From contig JBAMDO010000562.1 of NCBI GenBank assembly GCA_037074765.1, forward strand, positions 372,001 to 436,000: a stretch of DNA of 64,000 bases. Reading direction: 5' to 3'. The notes under the pieces are model-generated. The model did no database searches, was not told where the DNA came from, and was given only the letters and a program-made list of their open reading frames with translations. Source of the stretch: Mansonella perstans (lineage: Eukaryota; Nematoda; Chromadorea; Rhabditida; Onchocercidae). Both the position numbers and the translations under genes were made by a program. How positions within the stretch are numbered: position 1 is the stretch's first letter; the number at the start of each line of letters is the position of its first letter. Positions 12,406 to 27,400 of the stretch are shown piece after piece.

Positions 12406-15400
12406 CTTTTTAATCCGAAGGACTCCAACACTTTTACCACTTGAACCGCTTTCCGTTGTCACATAAAAATATTGATGTTCATCCATTAGTTCATAAGAAA
12501 AAATATTTTCACTGAAAAATTTTTCTCTTAATAATAAATAGCTTTTATTAAAAATCAACGAGAAGGAAATCAAAATGAACTTAAATTAACAATTACGAGC
12601 TACAAAATCATTGAAACTTCCTTAATTTTCAGTGAAATGTTTGAGAATTTTATTCAAATTATCTCCTGTCGCTAAGATTTGAGAATCTACCCTGCTTACC
12701 TTGCTTCAGTATCTTTATCCAAAGCATATACACTAATAACTGCTGAACCAACTGATGCAGTTTCCACAACCGATCCAACATATAATGTCTTTTCAAAATA
12801 CGGTTCATTATCGTTTACATCCCTCACTTGAATTGTTACATTTCCTGTTCCTGAAACAATAAACTATTTATTTACCAGTTCAGTTTTCAACTTACAGTTA
12901 ATAAGTCATTCTATAATCAGTAATGAGATATACTGCAACGATAAACCTAAATGAAACGATCTGTGTTATAGAATAGAGGTAATGAGAGAAAATTTCCGAA
13001 TAAATGCTTCCGATATTTCATTTTGACTAAAAAACTGGTTTGGATATTCAAAACTTTACCTTCAAGTGAAGGTGTCCCTTTGTCAACAGCTCGAACTTGG
13101 ATAACAAATTGGTTTCCCGACGGTGATTCACGATCCATTTTTTGCTAGATTGTAAAAGTATTCAGTCACATAGTTTTTTAGAAAAAAAGGAGCAAACTAC
13201 TCTTCGGATTTAGTACTTATTAGAAAGAGAAAGACAAAACAGAAATTACCATGGCGTAAATTTTTCCATTATTTGGAACAATGCGGAAAATAGGTTCACC
13301 ATTAATCTTTTTGTTTACCAGAATGCTGTACTCGATTTTTGCATTTTCCGTGTGTGGATCGTCATAATCAATTGCTGTAACTGTCATCACAAACACTCCT
13401 TCGTCTGCAACGAATTTTTTTAATGCTATGGCACTGAATTTTTTTCATTTTCGGATACGGTATTAAAACAATTTTGTATTTTCACTATGCGAGTAATAAA
13501 TCAAGTTCAAAATTTGTATTCATTTCATCGCTTTCATCTCAAAAGGCTAGTTATTATTACTTTAATTGAAAGCTAGGTAATCCCTCTAACCCACGTGCAA
13601 GTAGGTCACTAATCTTGTCTTTTTTCCTTCCCGTATCTCTTAAATTTCAAAGTTCAGGAACAATCAAATAACATTAAATACCTCCAGGATCACGATTTTC
13701 ATCGATTGTTCCAATTAAATTGCTGGCAAATATCGGTGCATTGTCATTAATATCGTATAAATTAATCTGAAAAATCGCGAAACAAATTAGAACTTCCGGA
13801 AATCAAAGGCAATTTGATGTGGTCAGGAATTGAATTTGTAGTCAACCGTAAAATCTATACTCAATGTGAAAGGATAGATGAAAAAAAAAAAGTACGAAAG
13901 TACGAAAGATTCTGCATGCTTTTAAGTGTCCACAACTGGGTTCAGTTCTGACAAGCACTTTTTACGCCGTTTGCTTTAATTTATTTCTGGAAAACGACGA
14001 CGAAAAAAAGTTGAAAAAATTTCAGCATATGAAAGCGAGCGGATTACGAATACTACGAATACTATCAGCAGGTATTAAAAGCCTGATTTACTTGTACATC
14101 AGCGTAACCAATCAGTCCATGACCATCGTCATCAATCGCTTGTACAATAAATTTCCAGACAGGTGCACCAGCTGGAGGATCACGATCCAGGGGCCGTATC
14201 ACCTCAATATTACCGCTGTATTGATCAATCCGGAAAAATTCGCCAACTCCCTGTCCTTCAAGACGATAAACGATTTTAGATGAATCATCTTGCTGAAACA
14301 TACCATTATATCCTTAAAAGTATTTATGAAAAAGATTGTTTCCTTGATGCATAATATCCAGCAGATTCATTGCATTGCAAATATTTTTATTAATTTATTT
14401 TCAATTTCATCATTATCCTGCGAGTTCGCGACCGAAATTTCGCTTTTCGAGTTTTTACAATTAATGCCGAAAGGTTTTTACAGCAGTACATCAAAATGCT
14501 AGCACTTTTCAAGTAGAATTTTGCATTTTTAAGATAAGTATTGAACCTTGTCAGCATCAGAAGCCCTGACGAAGAACAATGTCTTCGGTAAATCCTGGTC
14601 TTCTTCGAATATCGTAATCTGATATAAATCTTTTTCAAATTGAGGGGCATTGTCATTTACGTCATCAATGTACACATAAAGATTCGTTGTAGCGTTGTGT
14701 TTGCCATCCGTTACGAATAATTTCATGTGATACACATTTTCCTAATAAATGTAAAATATTTTATTTAAACAAAAAAAAAAGAAATAAACGATATATCCTC
14801 TGCAAAATATAATTTTAACTGATTTTTTTCACCTTTTCATAATCGAGTGGTTCTTTTACAAACAGTGCACCGGAATCGGTCCGAACTCCAAATGGTATTC
14901 GTCCACCATTCACAGCATACAAATCGTATTTAAGATTTGATACTGTAACTTGTTTGCTTTGCTTTATTATTGCAATTAGTTCTCTAGTTTTGGGAAAAAA
15001 TTCTGAATTTATCTATCACCGATTAATGGACGTAACTATTATAGATTTCGGAGATTTCAGTATCATAATTAAAAAACTTGCATCGATCCAAGTCGTATGC
15101 CTTTACAGTAATCACATCTTCATTGATTTCTGCACCTTCTTCAACTCGAGCTTCATAACGAGTCTGTTCGAAGTATGGAGCATTATCGTTGATATCAGCC
15201 ACAAAGATTTGTATTTTAACGATATCTGAAGTGAGCAGAAGGACAACTGAGCTGACCTCCAAGATGTATTTTTTATATCTGCGAAGTTTAAAAGACGAAG
15301 AAGTTGCTGTAATATTAAGCCAAAAAAAAAATTAAATATGTTCTTTTTTAACAGAAGGCCAGATTTGAAAGCTAAGAAGTCCTGAAACTGTCTAGGCTGC

Positions 15401-18400
15401 ATATTTTTTGCTAATATGAAATGTTTTTTGCTAATATGGATAATATGAAAATGAAATAAGCACTCCACCAATTCTGAAATTCTGGCTTAAAGTAATCTAT
15501 GATTCATTTTGATCAGTTAGGCTTGAAAATAAGCACAAATAAAATAGATATGGCACCTCTATTCGGTCCCGAGGTACCGGGTAAACTTGATAAGGCACTA
15601 TCACGTGCTTCAACATCAAAAATGAACGAATCGTTTTTTTCTCGATCAAATATCTCAAGTGGGAATATTCCACCAGTTTGCTCATCGATCCGGAATAGTC
15701 GCGTTGCTCTACTGTCATTACTATCAATGATCTGGTATCGCACTTCTGATTGTGGACCTGGGGAATCCGCATCCTCTGCTTTGACTACCGCTATAGGACT
15801 ACCATTGTATCTGCAACAAACAACAGGATATTTCAACTTGTAATTGCGCAAAATATAATGAGTAGAGACAGGATTTTATTGAAGTTAGTAATTACCTGGC
15901 AAAAAATTCTGTTGGTGTCTGTTCTTCTTCGATGGTACCTGTGAACAGATCAACTGTGAATTGTGGAACTACGTCATTCTTATCTCGAACTATAATATGT
16001 AACTGCTTGTCGGATGTTAACAAACTATACATATCCTGCAAATAACCAAATCAATTTGCTTTCTTGGTAAATAGATCTTAAACTAATATGAATTTTCGCA
16101 ATACATAAAAAGTCGAATGAGAAATGAAACGCAATAAGATTTCAATTAATTATTTTTGAAAAAGCCATAATGGAAAAACTGATTAATTTTTCAGACATTT
16201 CAATTTCGCTCAAATGCACGTTCAGATATAAAAGTTGGATTTATACCGTGGCTATTATTGTTAGAGTATAGTTCTGTTGCTGCTCATAGTCCAGTCCAAC
16301 CAAATTCCTGACAACAACCCAATCCTGTCCATTTGTTTTTTCCAAAAATTCACGAAAATGCATGTCGTGATTAGTATCACGACTAGCACCATTTGCCATT
16401 CTACAATAAATTCAAGCGGAGACAATCACCAAGGTCTTGTAAGAATAAAGTTTAACAAATGAAATTACGGATATTTCTACCAGTTGTATAGTCGTTTTTC
16501 ATGATCCCACCTTTTCAGAAAATCCACACATTTTAATAACAATTTCTTTCTTCCGCTAAGTTCAGCTAACAGCGTTAGATTAATTAAAAACATTCAAATG
16601 GATATGAAACTGGAAGGTAAATAGATTTATGTAATATAATATCAGCAAAAAATCCAGCATTATCAAAAAAATCGCTCAGATACAGCTTCAGGATGATGAA
16701 ACCAAACCAAAACCAAACAGGTAATTATCAACAATGATTTCAAAACTAACTTGTAAGAAATTGGATTTCTTGGATCAGCTCCTCCTGAAATGGCCAAACA
16801 TCGAAAAAGGACCGAATTAATCTGAAAAATGTAAAGATTTTAAGAGGATATTGTAAAAAAGCCAAAAGTAAATAAGTGTGAAGTAAAATATTTTGAAGGC
16901 AAATGTATCCTAATATTTCAAAGATGTTTTCCCTACCTACCACTGTGACAATTTCATTAAATTAAATGAAAGCTTCCAACAATATTTTTCGAGTCATTAC
17001 ACTTACAGGAATGTCCTCATCGACCGAAACTGTCGTCTTACATTCATCACTTATTTGCCACTGCGGCGCGCTTTGTTGTTTTTCATGGACACTCACAATA
17101 ATTTGCACTGCACTTTGTTGAGCAAACGGTTTCCCGTTATCATCTGCCACAACGTTGAAAACAAAACGATCTTTCTGAAAAAATCCAAAAAATTGAAAAT
17201 CCGAAAATTTTCGTTAAAAAAGCTACGAATCGAAATAATGAGAGGACATTTTTCATTCTTCAATCAAAATACAATCTTTCTTTTATAATCTCTCTCTTCA
17301 GATTCCATTAATCGGGATTCAAACTTTAGAAACTTAATAAAACTAACGTATGGTGGGATTTTACTAGCCAGTGTGATTTCACCATTGTTTTCATTAATTA
17401 TCTGAAAAAACTCAAAGTCTTTGCGATGTTCCTTTCCAACCAATGTATCCTCAGCCAACGAATAAGTTATTCGAGCATTCTGTGGAGCATCGATGTCATC
17501 CGCAAAGACAGTTATCACTGAATACCTGGAATATTCAGTCAGGATAAAACTGATAATTATCTGTAAAGCTTCTTGAAATATCATTTTGTCGAAACTGCGA
17601 GCTATTGTGATGCTTATTACATTGTTAAGCTGTATCTGAGAAAATTGGGAATTTGAAATTTTTCTTATATAAGCGCTGAAGAATAGCTATCTGTAAGCCG
17701 TTTGAAAGCTTGGCGTTCCTGATTCAGAATGGGAAAAAAATCAGAAACTTTTTTCTGTACGTAAATATTTGATAGAAATTTAGCACTAGTTTTGCTAAAG
17801 AATTGCACATTTAAATCCCCACCTCCCTCCCCTCACAGAAAACCCAAAAAATTCCAGGATTCAATCAATAAATTTATTTTCACCCAGCATACACCTTCAA
17901 CAACTGCATCGCTTTTCGTGATATTTGAACATTTTTCGCTTAGTGTTCTGAACGATTTTATATTTCTCGAAGTTACGAACATATTTAAACAGAATAAGCA
18001 GTCTCACGGTGAAGTAAGCAGATAACTGAGCTTAAATTTGAAAATCAAAAAAACAAGTTACCCGACATCCGCACTTCTCGAGATTGAAGTTTCATAAAAC
18101 GCTCGGCGAAACTGCGGCGCATTATCGTTTACATCAAGAACTTGAACAGTGAACTGACAGAAGCTAATCAGCGGCCTTTCACCCTTATCCGTCGCCTGGA
18201 ATTGAACTTCCTTGGCTAGCATCTCATTTACTTCTAATCAATTAAAAACAACTCACTTTTACTGTAACTTCTTCTTGTGCTCTCTGTTCTCGATCAAAGC
18301 GCACAAACGGTGATGGTCTCAGTTCACCAGTTTTGGAATTTATGATAAACGGCTTACGGGATGCAGACTGCGAATAATACAACGAATAGACAATTTCTCC

Positions 18401-21400
18401 GTTTGGTGGTGAATCCTCGTCGGTCGCTATTACCTAAATGCAATTCGTGCAGGATTGCTTGAAATTTTGATTTATATTTGCTTAAACTACTGAAATTTAT
18501 CTTAAAAAAAACTTTGATGACAAAAAAAAAACTTTTTTTTTTATAAAATATGTTATCATACTTTCTGTCTCTGTTTGCCATGACAGCAATGAGATAGACA
18601 AGGTGTCCTATTTTTTCTAAAAAAATTTATCTTTTAAAAAAAAAAACTTTGATCAAAAAGAATCAGGAAGGAGTGTAATCGCAACTAAAAGATTAGAAAT
18701 AAAATATATTATCATACTTTCTGTCTCTGTTTGTCATGACAGAAATATTGAAAAGTAACCTTTAAAATAACTGGTGCATTGATTTTATAATCACCTTCCT
18801 CAATCTTAGCGATATTGCTGTAGCTGTCACAACTACGAAATTCTGGCTTGTTGTTGTTCACATCTTCGATATCTGTAAATTGCTTTCTTCAAGATGGACC
18901 TTCAGTAAATCACTTACATAAGATTCATGAAATACATAACTAAACTTCAAAAAATGATGAAACTGAAATTGAAAAGCCATCTATTAAAAATCAGTAAAAC
19001 ATTAAACTTACTAATAGTGACTGTAGCAGTCTGCATATGAAGTTCGCTTGCATTTTGTCCACAGCAGGATCCATCATCACTTGCTACTACCGTTAATATG
19101 TACGGTGACTTTTCGTGTATAAGATCTTCTGGTTTAACGTTCGGTCCAACTCTAATCAGTCCTGAATTTTTGATTCAGAATCGAAATTTTAAGATCTTCA
19201 AATAAAAAATATTTACTGCATCAGTGAACAATTTGTTATATATAGAAAACTCCAAATTTATGTGATATTTCTTACAAAGAGCTGTCCTTGAAAGATGTAA
19301 GTTCAAATAAAAATAATCGGAATCAGATTACCCAGTCTTATAATAAATCCAATATAAGAAAAAAGACATTGCAGTCGATTAATGATTTTTAACTCTAAAA
19401 TATCAAAAAGAATTTCGCAACAGATTATTTTCAGAGAAATAAGTCAGCTAATAGCTTACCAGTATCGCGATCAATCTCAAACAATTGAGTAACCGATGTT
19501 TCTTCACCATTCGATAACAGAAATGTATAGAAAACCTTAAATTCACATAGTATTTCTTACAAAAAGCTGTCTTTGAAAGGGGTAACTTGAAATGAAAATA
19601 ATCTGGAACCAGATTCCTCATTCTTAAACTACCTGGTCTCGATCTGGATCAATTGCTTGAATTTGTACTACTGGCGTTCCACTTGAAGCATATTCGGCAA
19701 CAAATGCATTATAAGTTCCATTTGGAATAAATATTGGAGCTTCATCATTTGAATTTTCTGTGCGAATATGTACCTGATGTTGAAGTTAAAATTAAAAAAA
19801 ATTAAAATTTTATTAATAAAACTTCGTGCAATCATGAAAGAAGCTCTTTCATAAGCTAATGACTTCAGGTTAAAGAGGCTGAAGGATGTATGAATTTTAC
19901 GCGTTGCAAATTAACAAAATAGTAGGTCAAATACACATATCCTAAAATAAAAATGCCACTTACCGTAGCACTACTACTGAGTGATGGTTCACCATAATCG
20001 GTTGCTGTAACATTGAAACGATAAATGAAGAAGCGTTCTCTATTCTGATCTGCATCCAGATGCTCTCGAGCGGATATTTCTCCTCTATCATTGATCATGA
20101 AATTATTATCATCTAAACTATACTTAATTCGAGCATTTTCATTGTCATCCATGTCATCCGCTTGCACTGAAAACCATTTTCGATTTAATATTTCTTTTAT
20201 GAATCACAGTCAAAATTCTATAAAAGAAATTTGAGTATGGAATGCTCTTTACTAGTGCTTTTATAAGAGCATTAAAATTAATCAGTCTTTCCAGAACGGA
20301 ATTACTTCTTTAATTAAGTTTACCTGTCAGGATAGTATGGCCAGATGGTATGTCTTCCTTAATTGTAGCACTATAAATAGGTTGTGTGAATATAGGAGCG
20401 TTATCATTGACATCTTTGATGTAAATATCTAGCGGCACTTGACTTTCTTTACCATCTTCGAGTGCGATAACTGAAATCCCACAAAATTTCTATTTTGAAA
20501 TTCTATCATTTAAATCAAAAAAATTTTTTTTCTACTGGTAATACATTTAATTTCTTATCCAGTCCTAAATTTCAATTTTTATTTTAAAATTACTGATCTT
20601 CATGAAAAGAATATTAGAGCTCGCTCTTATACCTATGGACGTTAATTTAAATGAAATCAAATAAATTATTTATTCGCTTATAAGACTGTAAACTAAATAC
20701 ATACGAATTAAAATTCAATTACTTTAAACTATATCAATTATAAAAGAAAATAGCAAACAAGTGTTCATTTTATCAACAGTCAACTGGAACTTTGGTAATT
20801 CAAATTTCATTTACAAACAAATTAAAATCAGCACAGATTTACACCATTAACTATGCAAAATTTAAACTGCGTTGTTAATTAAATCAACTTAATTAAAGGG
20901 TTAAAATTATGTCAATCATAATATCTCCAAATCTCTTTTCACACTTTTTTCTGCAAAATTTTTGTAATTCTTGAATATGTTGATTATTTTAAAATACCGA
21001 ATATTTTTGGTTTACATTTAGCAGTTCAAATGTATGCAAGTTTTTGCAAAGGAAATAAATGACTACATTATTAAGACTTTTTCCACAAAAATTTTTGAAT
21101 CACTATGCTCGTTCAGGTTAGAATCTGTAATGTCGTTCAGTTTGATTTTTAGTGAAGCAACTCAAAAGAGTTCACAAATAGTTTTTTCAGCTTTTGAAAA
21201 GAGAATTCTTTAAAAATCCCTGAGATTTGCAAAGAGAGAGAGAGAAAGAAATATTTTGGTTCAAACAACGATTGAACTTCGACAAAAAAGTTAGAATAAG
21301 AAGCAGTATGCTATTTAAATTGTTTAAAATGGGAACAAGTTAACACGTGTTAAAATAAATTGTATTGATTTTCATTGGCTTGAATGAGAACTTGCATTCA

Positions 21401-24400
21401 CATGTTTTTTAACCAGATACTGTGTCAGAGTCTATTCATTTAAATTCACTGCTCGTGTATATTCTAATTAAAAAAAAAAATGCCAAGTAATGTAATATCT
21501 GAAATATCAATTCAGCATGCGGACCATTCTTTGTGATATCATCAATAGTTAAAACTTCTCAAATCAAATGAAGCATATCAAATATAATTGGATTTTAAAT
21601 GTAAACCAGCTATTTGCGTCCATTTATCGATAGCAATAGAAAATTATGATGGCATGAGCCTATTACGAGGTTGATTAGAAATTTTATGAAAAGATGAATA
21701 GCTGAAGCGGAAAATTCAAATAACGCTTTTTGAATTAACAAGAACTATGAGTTAACGTTCTGCTAATTATTATATCCAAGCAAAAATAGCAATTCGACTT
21801 CATACATCCTTTCCAACATCTCTCAATTTGAACAAAATAAAAGTTTTTTTTCCTTTTTTTTTTTGAAATTTAGCAAACCTGTTAACTGGTGATGTTTTGG
21901 TTGAGTATCATCATCGTAATCAAGCGCTTTTATCAGCCGAACCAGGCCATATTCGGCGTCAATCGTGAAATATGAAGATGGTACACGTTCCACCAAAGAT
22001 GTATTCAAATAAAGCTGATACAGTAGCTTACCTTTGTTGCGTTGCTTATCAATGGGTTTGAAGCATTCTGCTCTGATAGCTATTATGCTAAATTTTATTA
22101 TAGTTAATGATGATTTCTTTAGTTTTCAACCGAGCTATTTAAATTAATATATTAAAATACTGACATAATTAAGCGTTTATATATTCTACTACAGATTTAT
22201 GTCACATTTTAAGACGAAGATCTGGAAGGCATTTTTACTGTCTTGGAAACTATTTTTTAAATTAGATATGCAAAATGGTCTGTAGCAATACTTGGAATTA
22301 AGTCCAGCATTTTCCGGAATAAGAACTGTGTATTGCTGCTCAACAAACTGTGGTGCACGGTCACCGGCGTATACTTCCAGTATTGCGACTTCGCTGTCCT
22401 AGAATCTAGGACTGATTTCCAATAAAAATAAAAAGAAAACTTAATCGGAAGAAATTTCAATACAGATCAAGTAGAATAAAGTTGCGAATAAAAAACAATT
22501 CGATATCGAAATATGTTCCAAATTCCATCTCAACTATGTTTCTACTCCACTTATGTTAAAATTATCGAAAAATCCATAAGAATAATTTAACCTCGTCAGA
22601 ACAACTTCGGATTTCTCACCTGAGAAACTTCTGGATCTGTCGGTGTTCGATCTCGTGCTTGAACGAAAATATGATAAGTTTCACCAGGATTGTAATGTTT
22701 TATAGCTGTTTGTACCACTCCACTCACTGGGTCTACTGTGAATGTCCCTCTTGCTGCAAAATGATGATCCTGTATTCGTAAAATCCGCGAAATCAAAAAA
22801 TTCTACAAATAAAAAAAAATTTCCGAATCAAATGAAGCTTCGTTTCCTGAATTCTTGGGGACAAAAATCGAAAACTTCTTCAGTTATTTTTTTTTTTGAA
22901 AGGGCAAGTGATAGAAAAATTCAATAAAGTGAAAAAAACATGGGAAGATGTAATACATTATGATTCAGCATCATTGTAATTGTATCTTTCAAAAGATGTC
23001 ATTTTTATAGCTTACTAAAAATTCTAAATTTTGTTCCGTCCCTGCGTCACAAATGCTATTGCCCTTAACTTCATATCAGAAAAACCGATCATTCAATTAG
23101 CATATCTAGACCAGAGACTGATGAATTTCATCAATTCATTAATCTCATCAACCATAGTGAAGTCTGCTGAACTTCTAGTTGATTCTGTCTCATAAATTTG
23201 TCAAAATTATCATAACTATTCAGCTAAATAAGACACTAACGTTCAGTGTTAATAAGACGATATTCGACATCGCCATCTCCATCACCTGCTTCATCTCGAG
23301 CAATGAACTGTAATTGATTAAAAATTTGCCGAACTTTCTTTTTCGAAACATTAAATTAACTCCATTTTTTCCTGATTTCATGAAGTTATTCATTGAGTTA
23401 TTTGCTATAAAATGTATCATTTGTTTGAGTTTATTTTTAAACCTATTTAATACTTCGACGTATTATTTCATTTAAGCCCATTTGTTCTCTTTTTCTAAAT
23501 CCTTCCCTTCCTTAAAATAATACATTACATCATAGTCCTATGGTTTTATCCTTTGGCAAGTCAATGATTTCTTCATTTGTGATATAATCCAAAAAAGATA
23601 CGGAATGCCGAGCCAAAAATTGATGTTATTTTGTGCTCCAATGGAGAATGGAGAACAAATAAATACATTAATCTTATTTCATTATTTGTGATGTCCCTGA
23701 TAGCATTTTTCCTCGAAAATGTCGTAAACCAATTCCACATAGATTTATGAAAGCATTTCACAGAAATTTAATTCAACTACTACGAAACAAATAAATCTCA
23801 GGAATAAGCTCTCTCCAATGCCATAAAATGAAGTTTATGTTTTAAATTTAAATGTTAACATCGTAACATTGCAATATTTTGTAGCAAACAAAGTTCCCCT
23901 ATTCTCTTCAGTAGAAAACGAATTCATAAGCTTTTTTTTTCATATTCACCTTGTAAATGTGCATTCCGACAGGCTGGTCATATGCTACTACAGCCTGGTA
24001 TGGCTTCGGTCCATTTAGAAACACCGGTGGTTCGTCCACATCCAATACTTCTATTTTGATCTTTTGTATACGGACTGAAAATTAAAAGTGATATTTTTCT
24101 TGTGTTTTGCAATGTCTAAGATATATCGATTGGTCTAGACTTCTTATCAATTTTCATAGAATGATATTATCTATAAATGCTGTAAGTATTAATTAAGCAA
24201 AAGAGTGATATTTCTGCGCATGAGCCCTACAGTGAACGACGCACAATGCAAGAAACAAAATTGGATTTGAATGTTATTATCAAGTCTAGTCAGATTTCAA
24301 ATTCATTTCTATTATTTCATTTATTTGGCAAAGAATTAGTAGCGCAGTTATCGATTAATTTTATTTAATCAGAATATATAAGATGACATCTGCTCTTTAA

Positions 24401-27400
24401 ATTGAACTGACTGGATGCAACGCGAAGCATTCTGTATTGAAAAAATAGCACTATAATTCAGGCCACTGTTGCTTATGCTATTTTGCATTACAAATACATG
24501 AAGACAAGGTCAGCTTTGGAGGCAAGGTCTGATTTTTTTCGTGAAAATCATTTGTAAAAATTTAAATTTACTGATTCGAACTGTAAAACTTCCTTGTTCC
24601 ACAAAAACTTTCTCCGTTTAGGATATCCAACTGAGCCTCTCTGCAGGTTTCTTTTGTAAGAATTCACACATTCATCCATTTCTATAATAGCCTTGAAATC
24701 TGCTGTTTCGTTATTTATCTCCCATCAATTTGCATGGTTTTTAATGAGTATTCCCAAAAGTCTAGTCTACTGCAATGCGATAAGCAACGAACCGAGCAGC
24801 CAAGCCTTAGTTAATGAATTCGATTATTGCAAAGTGACATTAGCCACAAATAGCAGACATAAATCCAGATCTTATAATAACATTTGCAATTAATTAACAT
24901 ATATGGTTTGTTTGCTTTTCATTAATTTTAAATAAGTTCTGAAAATTGTAAAATCAGCAAAAATATAATTCATTGCTTGTTACTTTAATTAACCGAGCTT
25001 AAATTTCCGAATTCATCACTAACATTCATCTAAATGAACTTTTGTTGAAAAATGAGAAAATGAACTATTACATTCTACTACCTGCCATAATTCTGTCAAA
25101 CCAATCGATAGAGTAGAAAATTTCAACAAAATAATTGTCCATTAAAAATTATGAATAGTAAAAGTAATACAATAGCTTTTTAGTAGTTTTTTGGCTTTAA
25201 TCTTCCAAATCAGAAAACTATGAATGGAATATTTTTGGAACCATTATGGTATAATTAATATTCGTTGAAATCTGTTATTTTAATCAACTTTCATTTCCGC
25301 TATTCTGCCAGAAAATGTGCAAATGGAATAATGCGCAAAGTAGCTATGCAAATGTAATAACAGATCGTTGCACTTTTCTACTTGCAATATATGTCAATTT
25401 TAATGAAAGTAAAATTCTTCCGTACATTATTGCTTCATTTATAATAATAATAATAATCCAGCACTGCACCATTCAGATATTATATAGACATATATGTATA
25501 ATTTATGCAAGGCCATTTCGAGCTAAAATTGAAAATCTAATCGAAGAGATTAAATTAGAAAAATTGTAGAAAGAAGAAATTTAGCGCAATTCCAATATAA
25601 CAAAAATTCTTTACTCTTTGTTCTTTAGCATTACATGGAGTCCGAAATTTTGCTAATACACTGATGGACTATGTATGACCCATCATATCATAAATTTTAA
25701 ATTTCTTTGCTCTTTTTCACTTTAAAATATCAATTATAAAAGCAATAGAACAAAACAAAAACTTTGTTAGCAAAATTTAAAATTGGAAAAAAAACAGGGC
25801 AGAAAACAATCATATAATGGTGATTTTTGGAAAATTCTTTTACTAAGAAATAAAATTAAAAGCAATTTCATCTATATGAAAAATATAATTAACTATTAAG
25901 ATAGCTTAGTTTTCAAATTCGACTTATTCAACAAACTTTCTTCTTCTCAAACTTTCTTTTATTCATTAAATTTCTCATTTCACCTTCAAATAAATGTGTC
26001 AGAAAGAGTTTTAATGCTTAGAGCAGTGAGCAATTATTAATTGCCAACAATAGCTCTGATAACCAGTTAATTTAAATTGCATTTCCCAATCATACTGAAA
26101 AGAGCACCTTAATTCTTCTTTATTATTATACACTTAAAGACAAACTTCAATTTTTTCCTGAAATTAGCAGATTTCACAATTCCGCGGAGAATATCTTCAA
26201 AATTAAAACAAAAAAGAGTTAAATAGTACAGAATGTCAGCTTTTATTCCGTTTTAACCTACAACTCAAATCAAACTTCAAATAGTTATTAAATTTTACTA
26301 AAAAAAAAAGCAGTGTAAAGAATCTTTCAGGTGCAAAGTAATAATTAGCCTGTCCCTCAGCTCAGCCATTACCTGTTTTTTGTACTGCTTTACTTCTCAT
26401 TATCGCTAGTTATTTCATCGTCATGTCAGAATGAAAAGAATAAAGCGTATCCTTTAACCTTGAAAATAGGTTTTAATCCAATAAATGTTCTCTACAATCT
26501 TTCCCTCTTTCAAAGTGTGCTGAGAGGTGTGAAAGTGTTATAACAGTGAACTTTGGATCGACTTGAAGAGATTACCCATCAATCATCATCAACACTAACC
26601 ATTCATCATCACCATCATAAGTTCAATTAAGCCCTATTTATTCAGCTGGATAGTAAAGATGGCAATGGAAAATGACCCTATCAAATTCCAAACGAAAACA
26701 ACATTTTGAGCAACATTTCCATTGAAAATTTTATCACCAAAAATTTCAATTGCCATTGTATTGTGATTGCGCAATCTTACAATATCAGGATCTCTTTAAC
26801 TTGAAAGTTTGGTTTGTATAACAAGTTAATTGGGCTGTCAGTTTGATTTTGCGGGATCACTTCATGAAGGAATGGTAAATCAATTTGAATTGAGCATTTT
26901 AAATAAGCAATATTTGTAAAAAAAAAGTTTAGAGTTCATGCTTCATTGTCAAATAATGGATCAATAATCCGAGTAAAAATGGCAGTGATGAAGAAATGAT
27001 GATTTCAGTTATGACAAAGTTCTTGTGATAATATAACTTAATGTATGATGCAGTATTAACGACAGGAATGAAATCTCCAATGATGATTAGCTTTAATTAA
27101 AATAGATATCAGAGCTTTTATAATTATTGCTTCTGCTCTATTTGATATGATTTATCATTTTTAATGCTTAAAATGTTATCAATTATGGTCGCATTTAATT
27201 CTCCTTCTTCCGCACTTCTGTCTGAAATTATCAATCTGAGCAAAATATGAGCTTTCATCAGATGCTTTCAAAAACATTTGAGAGACCAAATGTCAACTTT
27301 TTAGCTTTTTTACTAAAGTTGTTGAATTAATTATCAGAGACAGAAATATTTTGTTATGGTTTTTCCCAATAACAATTTAGCATAAACAACGCTCCAAAAA

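Larger units (their letters stand above)
12406..24074 (-). other. hmr-1: Cadherin-repeat block of the hmr-1-like gene (exons 8-35)
   Basis: This block, residues about 359-1686, holds the tandem extracellular cadherin repeats. Linkers that keep the calcium-binding D-x-N-D-N form: 20470-20324 (DVNDNAPIF), 18195-18062 (DVNDNAPQF), 15225-15078 (DINDNAPYF), 14741-14547 (DVNDNAPQF), 13766-13682 (DINDNAPIF), 12850-12700 (DVNDNEPYF). Degenerate linkers: 24074-23950 (DVDEPPVF), 22398-22292 (VYAGDRAPQF), 19773-19633 (TENSNDEAPIF), 18872-18760 (DVNNNKPEF), 17174-17007 (HEKQQSAPQW), 16035-15896 (DKNDVVPQF). The last visible exon stops inside a repeat at VLRIKK in phase 0, so at least one repeat is completed by an exon not found here. 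Confidence 0.82.
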
